Shown here: one piece after another, positions 1 to 10,802 of the stretch | Position numbering within the stretch: position 1 is the stretch's first letter | Layout: every line of letters begins with the position of its first letter | NCBI RefSeq assembly: GCF_035046485.1 | Contig: NC_085138.1 | Span: forward strand, 16,247,329-16,311,328 | Source: Aedes albopictus | Lineage: Eukaryota > Arthropoda > Insecta > Diptera > Culicidae | DNA: 64,000 nt | Direction of reading: 5' to 3' | Made by a program: the position numbers and the translations under genes | Notes under the pieces: generated by a model | What the model saw: the letters and a program-made list of their open reading frames with translations, nothing else | Databases searched by the model: none | Told to the model about the DNA's origin: nothing

Positions 1-2
1 AG

Positions 3-944
3 TGCAGTAGAGGTGAACAATGTGCGTTCGTTAAGGTTAGCGACCTGACGCTCGCACAAAAAATAGTGGACGAACATGATGGACGACACGAAGTTGAATT
101 GGAGGGAAAGAAGTACACGCTTCGTTTAACCATCGAGGATGGAAGTGTTGAAGTGAAGGTCCACGACCTCCCCGAAGATGTGACGGAAGAGAAGATCGTG
201 GAGTTTTTGAGCGCATTCGGTGAAGTGATCGCGATTCGCGAGTTAACGTGGGGTGAGAGCTTCGACTTCGGTGGTATTCCACTCGGAGTGTGGTCAGCCC
301 GAATGCTGATCAAGCGAAACATCGACTCTTGGGTCACCATCGATGGACAGCAGGCATTCGTCGTTTACAAGGGGCAGCTCCTATCATGCAAACACTGCAA
401 GGAGAGGGCACACTCTGGCATATCATGTGTCCAGAACAAAAAACTGCTGGTGCAGAAGAGCTACGCCAACGTAGCGAAGCAAAGTAGCAACCGTCAGCCA
501 CCCAAAAAGTCGGCTGGAGCGAAACCACCGAACACAAAACCGGCAGGTCAGAGTTCTACAGCGCCAGCACTAACATCATCGGCTGCCTTTCCCGAACTGC
601 CGAAGCCTCCCAGTCAGAACGAACAGTCTGCCTCGGTTTCAAAAGCCAACAGTCAACCCGACAAGGTTGACTTGACAATCTCCCCCCGCGAGCAGCCACA
701 GAGCACTCGTGCCACATCTTCGTCTCTCCGGCCTCCACCACCAGCTTCTGAGGTCACCGATATTGTTGATCTCTTCAGAAAGCCTACGTATGTGCTGCGA
801 TCGCACAGCAAGAGCGGCAATGGCAACGAGTCGGACGAATCATCTGCATCAACGAGCAGCAGCCGAAGCCGGCATCGCCCACCCGGTAAAAAGCCCCGTC
901 GAGAAGGCAAGGACGACGAGCAGGGTGAAGATCGGCAACTATAA
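3..944 (+). CDS. LINE A ORF1, RRM-like and zinc-knuckle nucleic acid-binding protein (5' partial)
   Basis: The frame is open from the first bases of the window, so the true start lies to the left and the GTG at 66 is not a real start. The protein has a region resembling an RNA-recognition fold (about nt 120-350, with VKVHDLPEDVTEEKIVEFL). A perfect CX2CX4HX4C knuckle follows (CKHCKERAHSGISC, about nt 388-430), then a Ser/Pro/Lys-rich basic tail. In related LINEs, ORF1 coats the element RNA and helps form the retrotransposition particle. The stop codon touches the ORF2 start (TAAATG at 942-947), which suggests termination-reinitiation for ORF2 expression; that is an inference. No internal stop is visible. 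Confidence 0.85.
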   Translation, partial: CSRGEQCAFVKVSDLTLAQKIVDEHDGRHEVELEGKKYTLRLTIEDGSVEVKVHDLPEDVTEEKIVEFLSAFGEVIAIRELTWGESFDFGGIPLGVWSARMLIKRNIDSWVTIDGQQAFVVYKGQLLSCKHCKERAHSGISCVQNKKLLVQKSYANVAKQSSNRQPPKKSAGAKPPNTKPAGQSSTAPALTSSAAFPELPKPPSQNEQSASVSKANSQPDKVDLTISPREQPQSTRATSSSLRPPPPASEVTDIVDLFRKPTYVLRSHSKSGNGNESDESSASTSSSRSRHRPPGKKPRREGKDDEQGEDRQL

Positions 945-3900
945 ATGGCTCTCACGTCGTACAATATCGCTTCCATTAACATCGGCACGATTACCAATCC
1001 CACGAAACTTGCGGCGCTACGCAGCTTCATCAACAGCCTAAACCTTGACATTGTGTGTCTGCAAGAGGTAGAGAACGAACAGCTCTCCTTGCCTGGCTTT
1101 GTCGTTTTCTCCAATGTAGATCACACGAGGAGAGGAACGGCTGTGGCTCTGAAGCAACACATTCAGGTCTCTCACGTCGAGAAGAGTCTGGACGGCCGCC
1201 TGATTGCTCTGAGAGTGCACAATACTACAATCTGCAATATCTACGCTCCATCCGGCACAGCTCAGCGAGCAGCTCGGGAGGAATTTTTCAACGGCACGCT
1301 TGCCTACTACCTTCGCCACCCCTCTCAACACGTAATCCTCGCTGGCGATTTCAATTGCGTGCTGCGCGCATGCGATTCTTCTAGCCCGAATACCAGCCCG
1401 GCTCTCAAAACAGCTGTGCAACAGCTACAGCTCCACGATGCATGGGAAAAGCTGTGCCCGCGTGATTCAGGCTTCACGTACGTCTGTCGGAACGCGCAAT
1501 CACGTCTTGACCGCATCTATGTCAGCAGTAGTTTGCGAGATCATTTGCGCACCGCGCATACCCATGTCTGCTCGTTTACAGACCATAAAGCGCTAACACT
1601 CCGACTCTGCCTTCCCCAGCTAGGACATGAGCCCGGGCGCGGTTTCTGGTCCCTCAGACCGCATCTGCTCACCGACGAAAACGTCGAAGATTTCCAACAA
1701 CAGTGGCAATATTGGACCCGGCAGCGGAGAGCCTACGGCTCGTGGATGGAGTGGTGGCTGTCGTACGCCAAGCCCAAAATCAGAACGTTTTTCAAGCGCA
1801 AATCGCGAATCGTCTTCGACGAATTTCATGACGCCCACCAGCGTCTATATGCGCAACTACGGCAAGCGTACGACGGCTACTATCAGCACCCCGAAATGCT
1901 GACCACCATAAATCGGCTGAAAGGAGAGATGCTGGCATTGCAACGAAATTTTTCGCACATGTTCATGCGTGTCAACTCGACATATTTGGCAGGCGAACCA
2001 CTGTCTATCTTTCAGTTGGGGGAGAGACGAAGAAAGAAAACGGTCATAACACAGCTGCGGACTGAGGAGAATGAGGTCGTAGCTGAACCGCCAGCGATCG
2101 AAGCAAATCTGCTAAACTTTTTCACAAGTCTCTACACGGAAGAAGCAGTAAATAACAACACCGAGGGCTTTGAGTGCGATCGTGTGATCCCCCCCGATGA
2201 TCCCATTAATGAAGCCTGCACAGACGAAATCTCCACCGCAGAAATCCTCTCTGCGATAAAAGCGAGTGCCCCGAAGCGCTCCCCCGGCAACGACGGCATA
2301 CCACGAGAATTTTATCTTCGTGTGTTTGATGTTATTCACAGGGAGCTAAATCTTCTGCTAAACGAAGCCCTAGCAGGTAATCTCCCTCCTGCATTTGTGG
2401 AAGGCATCATCGTTCTGGTCAAAAAGAAGGGAGGAGATAACACGGCCCGATCATACCGTCCCATCTCGCTGCTCAACAGCGATTACAAGCTGCTCTCCCG
2501 CATCCTAAAATCCAGGCTGGAGTGCGTAATGAGAGCCCATCGCATCCTCAGCGACGGACAAAAATGCTCAAACTCGGAGCGTAACATCTTTCAAGCTACT
2601 CTCGCTCTGAAAGATCGGATTGCGAGTCTTCGTCATCACCGACGCGCCGGTAAACTCATCAGCTTCGACCTGGAAAATGCGTTCGATCGGGTCCGCCACT
2701 CTTTCCTATTCGACACCATGCGTTCGCTCGGCTTCAATCGGGAACTCATCGCTCTTCTCTCGACTATTGCCAGCCGATCCACCTCCCGGCTGCTAATCAA
2801 CGGACGTCTCTCGCGTTCGTTCGAAATCCAACGTTCGGTCCGGCAAGGTGACCCACTCTCCATGCACCTCTTCGTGTTATACCTCCATCCCCTGGTGTGC
2901 CGGCTCGAGCAAGCATGCGGCGACGACCTGCTGGTAGCGTATGCCGACGACATCAGCGTCATCGTGACGTCAGCTGAGCAGATCGAAATGATCAATCAGG
3001 CTTATTCTGCGCGGCGTGTGAGGTGAGACGGACGGATTCGTCTCACGTGACGTGAGACGACTAATGTAAATCAAATGGGGCGAGACGACTTTTGTCACCT
3101 CATTCGACTCGTCTCACCTCACACGCCGCGCAGAATAAACCTGATTGAAATATTCTCCCGCTTTGGACCAGCTGCCGGTGCCCGTCTAAATTTGCGCAAA
3201 ACGGTCGCAATAAACGTTGGATTTTGCGAGGGTAACGAAATCAATACCCAGTGGCTACAAACAGCCAATGTAGTTAAAATATTGGGGATTACCTTCGCAA
3301 ATTCGATTCGCCTGATGACAACGATGAACTGGAATGCGCTGGTGGGTAAGTTCGCGCAACAAATGTGGCTGCACGGTCTGCGTACGCTGACTCTCCACCA
3401 GAAAGTGATAATGCTGAACACGTTCGGCACGTCCAAGCTGTGGTACGTCTCGTCAGTATTGCCGCCTCTAGGCATACACACAGCAAAAATCACTTCCACG
3501 ATGGGTAATTTCCTATGGAGAGGAATTGTTGCCCGCGTTCCGATCATGCAACTTGCTCGTAGTAAGGAACATGGAGGGCTAAATCTTCATCTGGTTGCTC
3601 TCAAGGCGAAATCTCTTGCTATCAATCGCCATTTAAAAGAGATCGATTCCCTTCCTTATTATAAATCCCTTATATTCCACGATCATCCCCACCCAGCAAT
3701 TCCAATCGATCATCCCGACATTAGAATCATCCTTTCAAACTATTCCCACATTCCAAACCTAATCCAACAAAACCCCTCCGCCGATCTCATCCATAGGCAC
3801 TTCGTTCAGCTAACGGAGCAGCCAAAAGTGGAACGAAACAACCCCAGAATTGACTGGCCGCGTGTTTGGCGCAACATCCAAGACAAACAACTCTCATCGA

Positions 3901-4274
3901 CGGACCGATCGAAGCTCTACCTGCTGGTGAATGAGAAGTGGGAGCACAGGAAACTGCTTTCTGTAATGCAGAGAGTAGCTGACGAGAATTGCACCAATTG
4001 TGACGGACGAACAACAGAAAGACTTCAACACAAATTCTGCGGCTGTGCTCGTGTTAGCCCGGCTTGGACGGTCCTGCAGCAGAGGCTGGCGGCCGTAATG
4101 AATGGATGGAGAAGACTGACGATTGAAGATCTGCTGAGGCCTGCTTTGACGGGCATAAACAGATTTAGACGAACAAATATTTTGAAAATTTTTGTGAAAT
4201 ACGTCACCTTTGTTAACGAGTGTAACGGAAGAATCGATGTAGATGCTCTTAATTTTCATTTAAACCTAGAATAA
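945..4274 (+). pseudogene. LINE A ORF2, endonuclease-reverse transcriptase, broken by a 141-bp insertion
   Basis: The ATG at 945 follows the ORF1 stop directly. The N-terminus is an APE-type endonuclease: LQEV near residue 39, GDFN near 132, SRLDRIY near 188 and a TDH motif near 211. The reverse transcriptase follows, with SPGNDGIP, RPISLLNSDYK, KLISFDLENAFDRV and the catalytic YADD at about nt 2940. The second half (3141-4274) holds the thumb and a C-terminal CX2CX9HX4C motif near nt 3990-4045. The only lesion seen is the foldback insertion at 3000-3140. Its length is a multiple of three, but it introduces a TGA. The two halves are in the same frame and total about 1,063 codons, close to the 1,086 of LINE B. 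An enzyme cut before the RT thumb is presumably inactive. Confidence 0.88.
3000..3140. mobile_element. 141-bp foldback MITE inside LINE A ORF2
   Basis: The outer arms (2992-3030 and 3110-3148) are inverted repeats over 39 bp with one mismatch (3001 versus 3139). The arms begin GYTTATTCTGCGCGGCGTG and run into GTGAGGTGAGACG. The outermost 8 bp of each arm belong to the host LINE, which is itself palindromic at the insertion point (TCAATCAG|CTGATTGA). A smaller GTCTCACGTGACGTGAGAC palindrome lies in the middle. No direct target duplication is evident. No coding capacity; it must be mobilised in trans or be a hairpin-derived insertion. Confidence 0.8.
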
Positions 4275-4360
4275 TAAATTGTAAATACTGTTTGTAAAAC
4301 ACCCTGAATAGACAAATGAATAAAACCAAATTTTAAACATAAAAAAAAAAAAAAAAAAAA

Positions 4361-6470
4361 TCTTACGACTCTGGACATCCACACGTTCGTGGACGCAAGC
4401 GAAATAGCGTATTCGTGTGTTTCGTATTTCCGGATTGCGAATCCCTACGGTCCAGCAGAGGTGGCATTCGTAGCAGCGAAGACCAAGGTAGCCCCCGTCA
4501 AGCCAACAACCATTCCCCGTCTGGAACTCGTGCTTGGAGTGCGGCTGGCCAAATTCGTAGTCGATGGACATTCACTTCCAGTTCGTAAACAATTCTTCTG
4601 GAGTGACTCCGAGGTTGCAATGAGTTGGATTAACGCGGATCCCCGGATATATCGCCCCTTTGTTGCTTTCCGTGTGGACGAAATTTTGGAAAAATCAAAC
4701 CGCGAGGAATGGCGCTGGGTGTCATCCAAGCTAAATCCGGCAGATGAGGCAACGAAGTGGGGATCAGGGCCGTACTTCGACAAGAACAGTATTTGGTACA
4801 GCGGACCTGAATTTCTTCGCCACTGTGAAGATCAGTGGCCACCGAGGAAAATCTATGATAAGGTGACGGACGACCAACGCGCCTGCTATGCCCATCGCAA
4901 TCTACAAATGCCGGAGCAATTGCTGGACGCTGAAAGGTTCTCCTCATGGAAAAGGATGTTACGCGTGATGGCCTACGTTTGCCGATTTGTGAACAATTGT
5001 CGAACGTCAAGCACTGGTCAAGAGCGGAAAAGCGATCATCTGACGCAGTCAGAGTTGCGGAAAGCCGAGGAGTGTGTATTTCGAGCTGTGCAATGGAATT
5101 CATATAATGACAAACTAGCTGTTTTGACCAAGAACCAACGTCTGCCTGTTCAGAAGCGCCAAGCATTGGAAAAGACCAGCGCTCTCTACAAAATTTTGCC
5201 TATGTTAGACGCAGCAGGAGTTTTGCGAGTGGACAGTAGAATCGGTGCAGCTCAGCATGTGTCGGCCGAGATGAAATTCCCGGTTATCCTTCCGAAGCGA
5301 CATCGTTGATTCTAATGTTATTCGGCAAAGTTTCAGATAAAACTACAAGGTTAAATTCATCCATGCATTGTTTTTCGATAGCATGCTTCTGAACTGAGAT
5401 AATAGCAAATGAATGTAAATCTTTGCAAATGAATGGTCGCAACCTTGAGGGGTACGCCGGGCGTCGAGGAAGTCCCACTGAAATCTACAGCGATAACGCA
5501 ACTTGTTTCCACGGGGCCGACCGTCTTCTGAGAGAGCAGATCAACAAAGGACTTGCTGCGGAGTTTACAAGCACGCAGTGGAGTGGAAGTTCATTCCCCC
5601 AGGCACTCCGCACATGGGGAAGCCTGGGAGAGACTGGTCAGGTCAATTAAGGTTGCTCTGGCCGCAATCCAGGACGGAAGCCAGAAACTGGACGACGAAT
5701 CTTTGGTGACCCTTTTGGCGGAAGCAGAAGGCATCGTCAATTGCAGACCGCTCACATACTTGCCTCTGGACTCGATCGAGCAGGAGGCCCCCAACCCCGA
5801 ATCATTTTTTGTTGGGCAGTTCATCGGGGGTTCGTTTACCAATTGTGCAGACTGCCAACGAAGTATCGCTTCTGAAGGGTTCATGGACAGCCATTCAGAA
5901 ATACCTGGACATCTTTTGGAAACGCTGGACTAGGGAATATCTCCCTACTCTAACGAAACGCACGAAATGGTTCAATCCGGCGACCTGGTTCTGGTAATCG
6001 ATGATACAAAGCGCAACGGGTGGATACGTGGACGTGTATGTGTGACAGTAGATTTAATGTTATGATACCGGTCGGTCAGCAACGACCCACAACGCATCAA
6101 GCAATCAAAGTAGGCATAGCACTTCAGCCATCCGCGTCGTCGTCACCGTCTCACCAACGTCAAAGTGCAAAAGACACAAGACATTCCGAAAGCTCCCGCT
6201 TGCTCGCAACGAATCGAAAGCGCACAGTGTACTAGAGGTATTAACAGCAGCGGACGGACGTGTTCGTCAAGCTATGGTGCAGACTGCAGGAAACGCTCCG
6301 ATTAGGAAAGCTGTTTCGAAACTGGCGGTCCTAGATGTATTGAAGGATGCTGGAACCGAGGACAATGCAGGTTCCACCAGGGGGGAGGATGTTGCGAAAC
6401 TGGCAACCCCGCCAGGGCGAAAACGGAGTGAGCGAATCTGCGACGGAACAGGCGAACGATGCGAGAAACG
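4361..6470 (+). pseudogene. BEL/Pao pol remnant 1: RNase H and integrase
   Basis: The frame 4361-5309 encodes a BEL/Pao RNase H with its acidic residues in place: FVDAS, IPRLEL, WSDSEV and LNPADEAT. It continues towards the integrase and ends at ILPKRHR, where a stop follows. About 130 bp of unrelated or scrambled sequence replaces the zinc-binding H2C2 and first catalytic part of integrase. From about 5450 the integrase core resumes (SPTEIYSDNATCF, GTPHMG, WERLVRSIKVAL) but needs at least two frame changes, near 5570 and 5615. The C-terminal domain follows (FWKRWTREYLP, GDLVLVIDD, then VRQAMVQTAG and VSKLAVLDV after an insertion at 6039-6226). RT, protease and gag are absent; they would lie left of LINE A. 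Non-functional. Confidence 0.85.
6039..6226. mobile_element. 188-bp TG...CA insertion, candidate solo LTR
   Basis: This segment interrupts the BEL integrase C-terminus. It begins TGTGTGACAG, ends AAAGCGCACA and is bounded by a 5-bp direct repeat GTGTA (6034-6038 and 6227-6231). Reading across the flanks restores continuous BEL coding. The TG...CA ends and 5-bp duplication are what a solo LTR of a Copia or BEL/Gypsy-type element would leave. It has no polypurine tract or internal region. The family is not recognised; a short non-autonomous LTR element is the alternative. Confidence 0.65.
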
Positions 6471-6471
6471 T

Positions 6472-7816
6472 CAAGATTCATAAAAAAGGTTCTAAAAATA
6501 ATGTAGAAAACTATCGTGCTGTAGCTATCCAGTCAGCGATACCGAAGTTTTTTGAATCGCTCGTGTATAACTATCTATATGAGGCCGTTCAAACAAACTT
6601 TTCGGCTTCTCAGCATGGATTTATAAAAGGAAAATCTGTCGTTACGAACCTGTGCGAGTTTTGTTCCATTGTAACGGATTACATTTCGCAAGGATTCCAG
6701 GTCGATTGCATATATACTGATATGAGCAAGGCGTTTGATGTGGTAGACATAGAGAGAATTCTAAAAGCAGCATCTCAATTTGGAATAGCGGGCTCGATAT
6801 TCAATTGGTTGAGAACGTATCTGGGAGCGAGATTTCAATACGTGAGGGTGAACGGAGAAGAGTCATCGACTTTCAAAATTGATTCTGGTGTTCCGCAGGG
6901 GAGTCATCTCGGTCCCCTTTTGTTCGTTATGGTAATGAACGATTTGCCAGACCATATGACAAATACAATCGTCTTAATTTACGCCGACGACGTCAAGATT
7001 TTTCGGGCAATAAAATCGGTTGAAGACTGTATCTCTCTACAAGCTGATCTACAACATTTCGGTAGTTTCTGCCGAGAACATGGACTTTGCGTTAATGCCA
7101 GCAAAAGCTCAGTGATGACGTTCACACGAAGAAGTCAGCCGCTCGTTTATACGTATCAGTATGAACAATCTCCATTGGTACGAGTTGAGACCGTTAAGGA
7201 CCTAGGAGTGACTCTTGATCATGCGCTAACCTTCCACGACCATGTAAATCGAATCGTACAGGAAGCATTGCATCTTTTTGCTCTTCTCAGAAGGTTTGGA
7301 CGAGATCTTTTTGACCCTCACGCGATTCTACAAGTATACATAGGTCTGGTTAGATCGAAAATGGAATTTGCTAGCGTGGTATGGAGACCGCAATACGCCG
7401 GCCAAATTCAGCGCTTAGAGGGAGTTCAGAAGAAGTTCGTGAAGTTTGCTCTACGAAATCTACCGTGGTCGGGAGATCATATGCCGTGTTACCAGGACTT
7501 GTGTGGATTAGTCGATTTAGACACATTATTCGCGCGACACCGGATAGCAGATATTGTATTCTTCACCAACGTTATAACAGGACGAGTTTCAAGTGAACAT
7601 CTCAGAGCCAAAATCCAGTTCAACCATAACTCTACAAATTTACGCCAACGTAGAATCTTCGATCCCCCGCTGCGGACCCGAAATTACCTGAAACATGAGC
7701 CTGTGATCCGATTCATGCATGAGTTCAATGGGGTAAAGAACGTTATTTCCCTGGATATGACGACAAATGTGATAAAAAATAAGTTAAGATTGTTTTATCG
7801 TGGCCAGTTGTATTAA
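6472..7816 (+). CDS. LINE C ORF2 fragment, reverse transcriptase (5' truncated)
   Basis: The fragment starts at KKGSKNNVENYRAVAIQS (RT block 1) and carries all later RT blocks: QHGFIKGKS, DMSKAFDVVD, GVPQGSHLGPLLF and the catalytic YADDVK near nt 6980. The C-terminal domain ends at the TAA at 7814-7816. The endonuclease and first RT portion are missing. The frame is uninterrupted and in fact stays open back to 6347 through BEL DNA, but that extension is a chance reading of the older element in another frame. The block pattern fits the Jockey/CR1 superfamily; the exact clade is not resolved. No start codon of its own, so it is a dead copy despite the clean frame. Confidence 0.82.
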
Positions 7817-7912
7817 TTGTTATGTGTTGGCATATTTCTAAGTATTTTTACATTTTAAGATTTAATTATGGTAAAGGGTTAATCCTACATTCCAGATAAA
7901 TAAATAAATAAA
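6472..7912 (+). mobile_element. LINE C, 5'-truncated Jockey/CR1-superfamily retrotransposon
   Basis: Only the RT and C-terminal part of ORF2 remain, followed by a 3' UTR and an (AAAT)n-type tail at about 7895-7912. The 5' junction lies near 6472, where BEL 3' coding changes abruptly to LINE RT sequence. 5' truncation is typical of incomplete reverse transcription. No clear target duplication could be defined because the BEL flank is degenerate. Confidence 0.82.
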
Positions 7913-8280
7913 CCATTGGGTTAGTGTAAAATTGCGGTCATATAGTGGAATTACAAAGTTTATTTGCGTTTCAGGTCTTAGGTGTACTGATCACCCGAAA
8001 CCCTATATTTCATAACCTGAATTCTTGGAACTATAGTTGTTTCATTCTTATTTCCTTAATTGTTAATACTAATGGGCTATTCTTTCATAGTTTGTAAGGT
8101 TTGAGCGAAGACGCATTCATTGTTGGGAATAACCGTTGAACGCGCTGAAATTGTAAGTGAAGATTAAGTTTGCTCGATATGATCCTTACTGATAAATAAA
8201 TATTTTGATTTTAGCTTGTAGCTAATGCTTACGAGATTCAGCGTTCCAATCAATTATTCCGCAACAATAAGGAATTGCTA
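7913..8280. other. Possible 3' LTR of BEL remnant 1
   Basis: This AT-rich stretch follows LINE C and holds no ORF. It has a polyadenylation-like GATAAATAAATATTTT near 8190 and ends in a CAACAATAA stretch near 8272. Its position just after BEL pol coding and the nested LINE is where a BEL 3' LTR would be. There is no second LTR copy in the window to compare, so this is a guess from position. Confidence 0.3.
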
Positions 8281-8950
8281 GGGATTGTTGAAATAGCCAC
8301 CTGGCCATTTTGGAAAAAGTAAATTTTCGATATGGGAGCCCTTCAGTTTTCAGACCTAAATGCACTGGAATGATAAAAAAAGTTGTCTAGAAGTCCATCC
8401 CGGTCACTACGTGCCTTGGAATTCGTTTAACGGATGTTCCGGGGAACCGGTTCTGGGGTCAATTTTTGAATATGATTCAATACCATCATGCGACACCTCA
8501 AACTTCGTGGTTTTTCAAGATACATCATACTGTGCTGTTTTGGCGTTGTCTGAAATACGGTTGGCCATTTTGGAACCGGTATTCGGATTTCCCGGGAATG
8601 GGTTCCGGTGGTTCCGGGGTCCCGTTTTCGAAAATAAACAAACACCATCATGCGACATATCAAACTTCATGATTTTGAAAATTATGGCATTTCATCATAA
8701 TGATTGACCACTTAGGATACATTTGGCCATTATGGAATCGGTATACAGATTTTCCGTAATCCAGTTCCGGGGCCAAGTTTTGAAAATTGTTCAATACCGT
8801 CATGCGGCATCTCAAACATCGTGATTTTCAAAATACATCATTCTGGGCTAATATTGCGTTATCTGAAATACTGTTGGCCATTTTAGAACTAGTATTCGTA
8901 TTTCCCGGGAATCGGTTTCAGTGGTTCCGGGGTCAATTCTTCGAAGATGA
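8281..8950. repeat. About four diverged ~150-160-bp tandem repeat units
   Basis: Units are marked by TTGGCCATTTTGGAACCGG-like boxes near 8305, 8567, 8728 and 8875. Each is followed by a TTCCCGGGAAT/GGTTCCGGGG block, then a CATCATGCGACATCTCAAAC block. Unit length is about 150-160 bp with heavy divergence. The plan resembles the ~150-bp array at 39.7-41.5 kb, but the sequence differs. Short ORFs here arise from the repeat. Confidence 0.7.
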
Positions 8951-9049
8951 ACAAAGGCAATCAGGTGACCATGAGCGGAACCATTGATTGCTATCCGTAT
9001 ATTTATGCTTTGAACCAGAAACTGCCACTGTTGGGTATTCATTCTGAGA

Positions 9050-9995
9050 ATGCATCCAGGCATGCCTTCTGGAGATTCCTCATGGAATTCCGCAACCTCT
9101 CCAAAGAATTCCCTTCGGAATTCATCCAGGAGATTCCTCCTGAAGGATGTTCTTCCAGTTTATTCAATCCAGCGAGGTTACCAAAAACTCATTCCGAGGA
9201 TTCCTCTAGGAGTTTCCTCCGAAAAGTGTCAAAGGAATTCCTTTTAGGGATTCCTCCAGGAGTTCCTTATGGAGATTTGATTCCGGGGATTTATCCAAGA
9301 ATTCATTTTAGACATGCTTCCTGGATACTGTGAGGGCTCCTCCAGAAATTAATTACAGAGAATTTTCCAAAAATTCGTTTCGGGTGACTCCGCGTAAACT
9401 GCTTCCGAACGCTCTTGCACAAGTTACCTCCGCAAACCCCGGAGGTTCCTCTAGATGTTTCTTCCGTAAATTCAAACATCACCTAAAGAATATCTTCAAA
9501 ATTCCACCAAAAAGTCCTTCAGGAGCTCCTCCGTGAATTCCTCCGAAAGTTCCTTCAAGAATTTTCTCCAGGAAGTTTCCCCTGAAGTTTTTATGAGTTT
9601 ATGAGTTTTTATAAGAATTCCGACGAGACTTTCTTCGGAAAATTTTCCAAGGATTCCTCCAGGAATTCTCCCAGGAATTTCCTCAAAACATTCCGCCAGG
9701 AGTTCTTTCGAAAATTCCTCCTGTAGCTCCTTGGGAATCCCTGGAGGAATTTCCGGAGGAATTCCTGTAGGAACTTTCGTAGGCATTCTTGGAAGAATTC
9801 CTTGGGAAATTTCCGGAGGAATTCCTAGAGGAATTTCCAGAGGAATTCCTGGAAGAACTTCCGTAGGAATTCCTGGAGGAATTTCCGGAATAATTCTTGG
9901 AGGAATTTCCGGAAAAAATCCTGGAAGAATTTCCGGAGGAATTCCTGGAGGAATTTCCGGAGAAATTCCTGGAGGAGTTCCTGGAGGATTTTTTT
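9050..9995. repeat. Degenerate GGAATTCC-type array with strand-polarity switch
   Basis: The stretch is built of 12-mer-like motifs around GGAATTCC. To about 9725 the top strand reads TTCCTCCAGGAATTCC; from about 9725 to 9990 it reads the reverse sense, CCTGGAGGAATTTCCGG. Units are too diverged for an exact period. ORFs in the block on both strands are translations of the repeat, not genes. The following 9,996-10,368 is AT-rich unique-looking sequence with no feature recognised. Confidence 0.75.
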
Positions 9996-10370
9996 TTCTC
10001 GAACTAATCTGAAACGCAAACCATACACTTTATTGTTTTGATATTGTTTGAACTTTTTATACAATGGAATGTATTGTTGTATGTATAGCCATACAATAAC
10101 AATATAATGAATTGTTGGCAATACAGTGTATTGTATTTGTATTGGAATTTCTATCCGGGTAATATGCGTTTAATTAGTAACCAATCGTATTTTTTTATAT
10201 GGTAAAAAAACACTTTCATAAGCTTTTTTTTCACCATTTCCGGCCCTCTATTCCAGAGAAATCTATTGGGATGTATTACTTTATGGGGAGAATTTGGACA
10301 TTAACTCGGACCTCTCGATTTACAGTCACTTACCTTTGCATATACACCACACAATTCTGTACATAAATTC

Positions 10371-10525
10371 CCCAGACAACCAGTAATCGTTTAAGATGTT
10401 GCATAAGACGATAAAGTGAAGGCCATATGAGTGCATGCCTCCATTTAGGCGCATGTAAAATGTACGCATATCGCCTCCACTTTCACATCTTATACAACAT
10501 TCTATATGATGACTGGTTGACTGGG
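10371..10525. mobile_element. 155-bp foldback MITE, CCCAG(A/T)CAACC ends, 2-bp TSD TC
   Basis: The element starts CCCAGACAACCAGTAATCG and ends with the inverted CCAGTCAACCAGTCATC form. It is flanked by TC at 10,369-10,370 and 10,526-10,527. Arms pair over roughly 65 bp each. Length and sequence match the copies at 33,615-33,769 and 42,478-42,632, all exactly 155 bp. Confidence 0.85.
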
Positions 10526-10546
10526 TCGGAAACGAGAGCATTACTT

Positions 10547-10789
10547 CTCTCTCTCTCTCTCTTCTTGGCGTAACGTCCTCATTGCGACAAAGCCTGCTTC
10601 TCAGCTTAGTGTTCTATGAGCACTTCCACAGTTATTAACTGAGAGCTTCCTCTGCCAATGACCATTTTGCATGCGTATATCGTGTGGCAGGCACGAAGAT
10701 ACTCTATGCTCAAGGAAGTCAAGGTAATTTCCTTTACGAAAAGATCCTGCACCGACCGGGAATCGAACCCGTCACCCTCAGCATGGTGA
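10547..10789 (-). mobile_element. tRNA-derived SINE (Feilai-like), 5' truncated
   Basis: On the minus strand it begins inside the tRNA-like head and contains the Pol III B box GGTTCGATTCCCGG (about 10,757-10,771). It then runs through a conserved body to GGCGTAACGCCAAGAAG-like sequence and a (GA)n tail. A 13-bp target duplication GAGAGCATTACTT flanks it (10,534-10,546 and 10,790-10,802), which fixes the ends exactly. The A box is lost by 5' truncation. Compare the full copy at 38,602-38,877. Feilai is the known Aedes SINE with this layout; identity by recognition. Confidence 0.85.
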
Positions 10790-10802
10790 GAGAGCATTAC
10801 TT

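Larger units (their letters stand above)
1..4360 (+). mobile_element. LINE A, L1/Tx1-like non-LTR retrotransposon (5' end outside window)
   Basis: This is a two-ORF non-LTR retrotransposon: an ORF1 with a zinc knuckle, and an ORF2 with an endonuclease, reverse transcriptase and C-terminal CCHC motif. The 3' end is a 20-base A tail (4341-4360) behind an AATAAA-type signal near 4318. The next base falls in frame inside a BEL/Pao RNase H domain, so the LINE inserted into that older element. The L1/Tx1 assignment comes from the RPISLLNSDYK block, the W-rich linker and the CCHC tail, and is an inference without a tree. It resembles LINE B (25,023-29,740) in layout and protein blocks. Confidence 0.85.

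Noticed and set aside
66..68. GTG as start of LINE A ORF1
   Set aside because: The frame is open upstream to the window edge, so the start lies outside.
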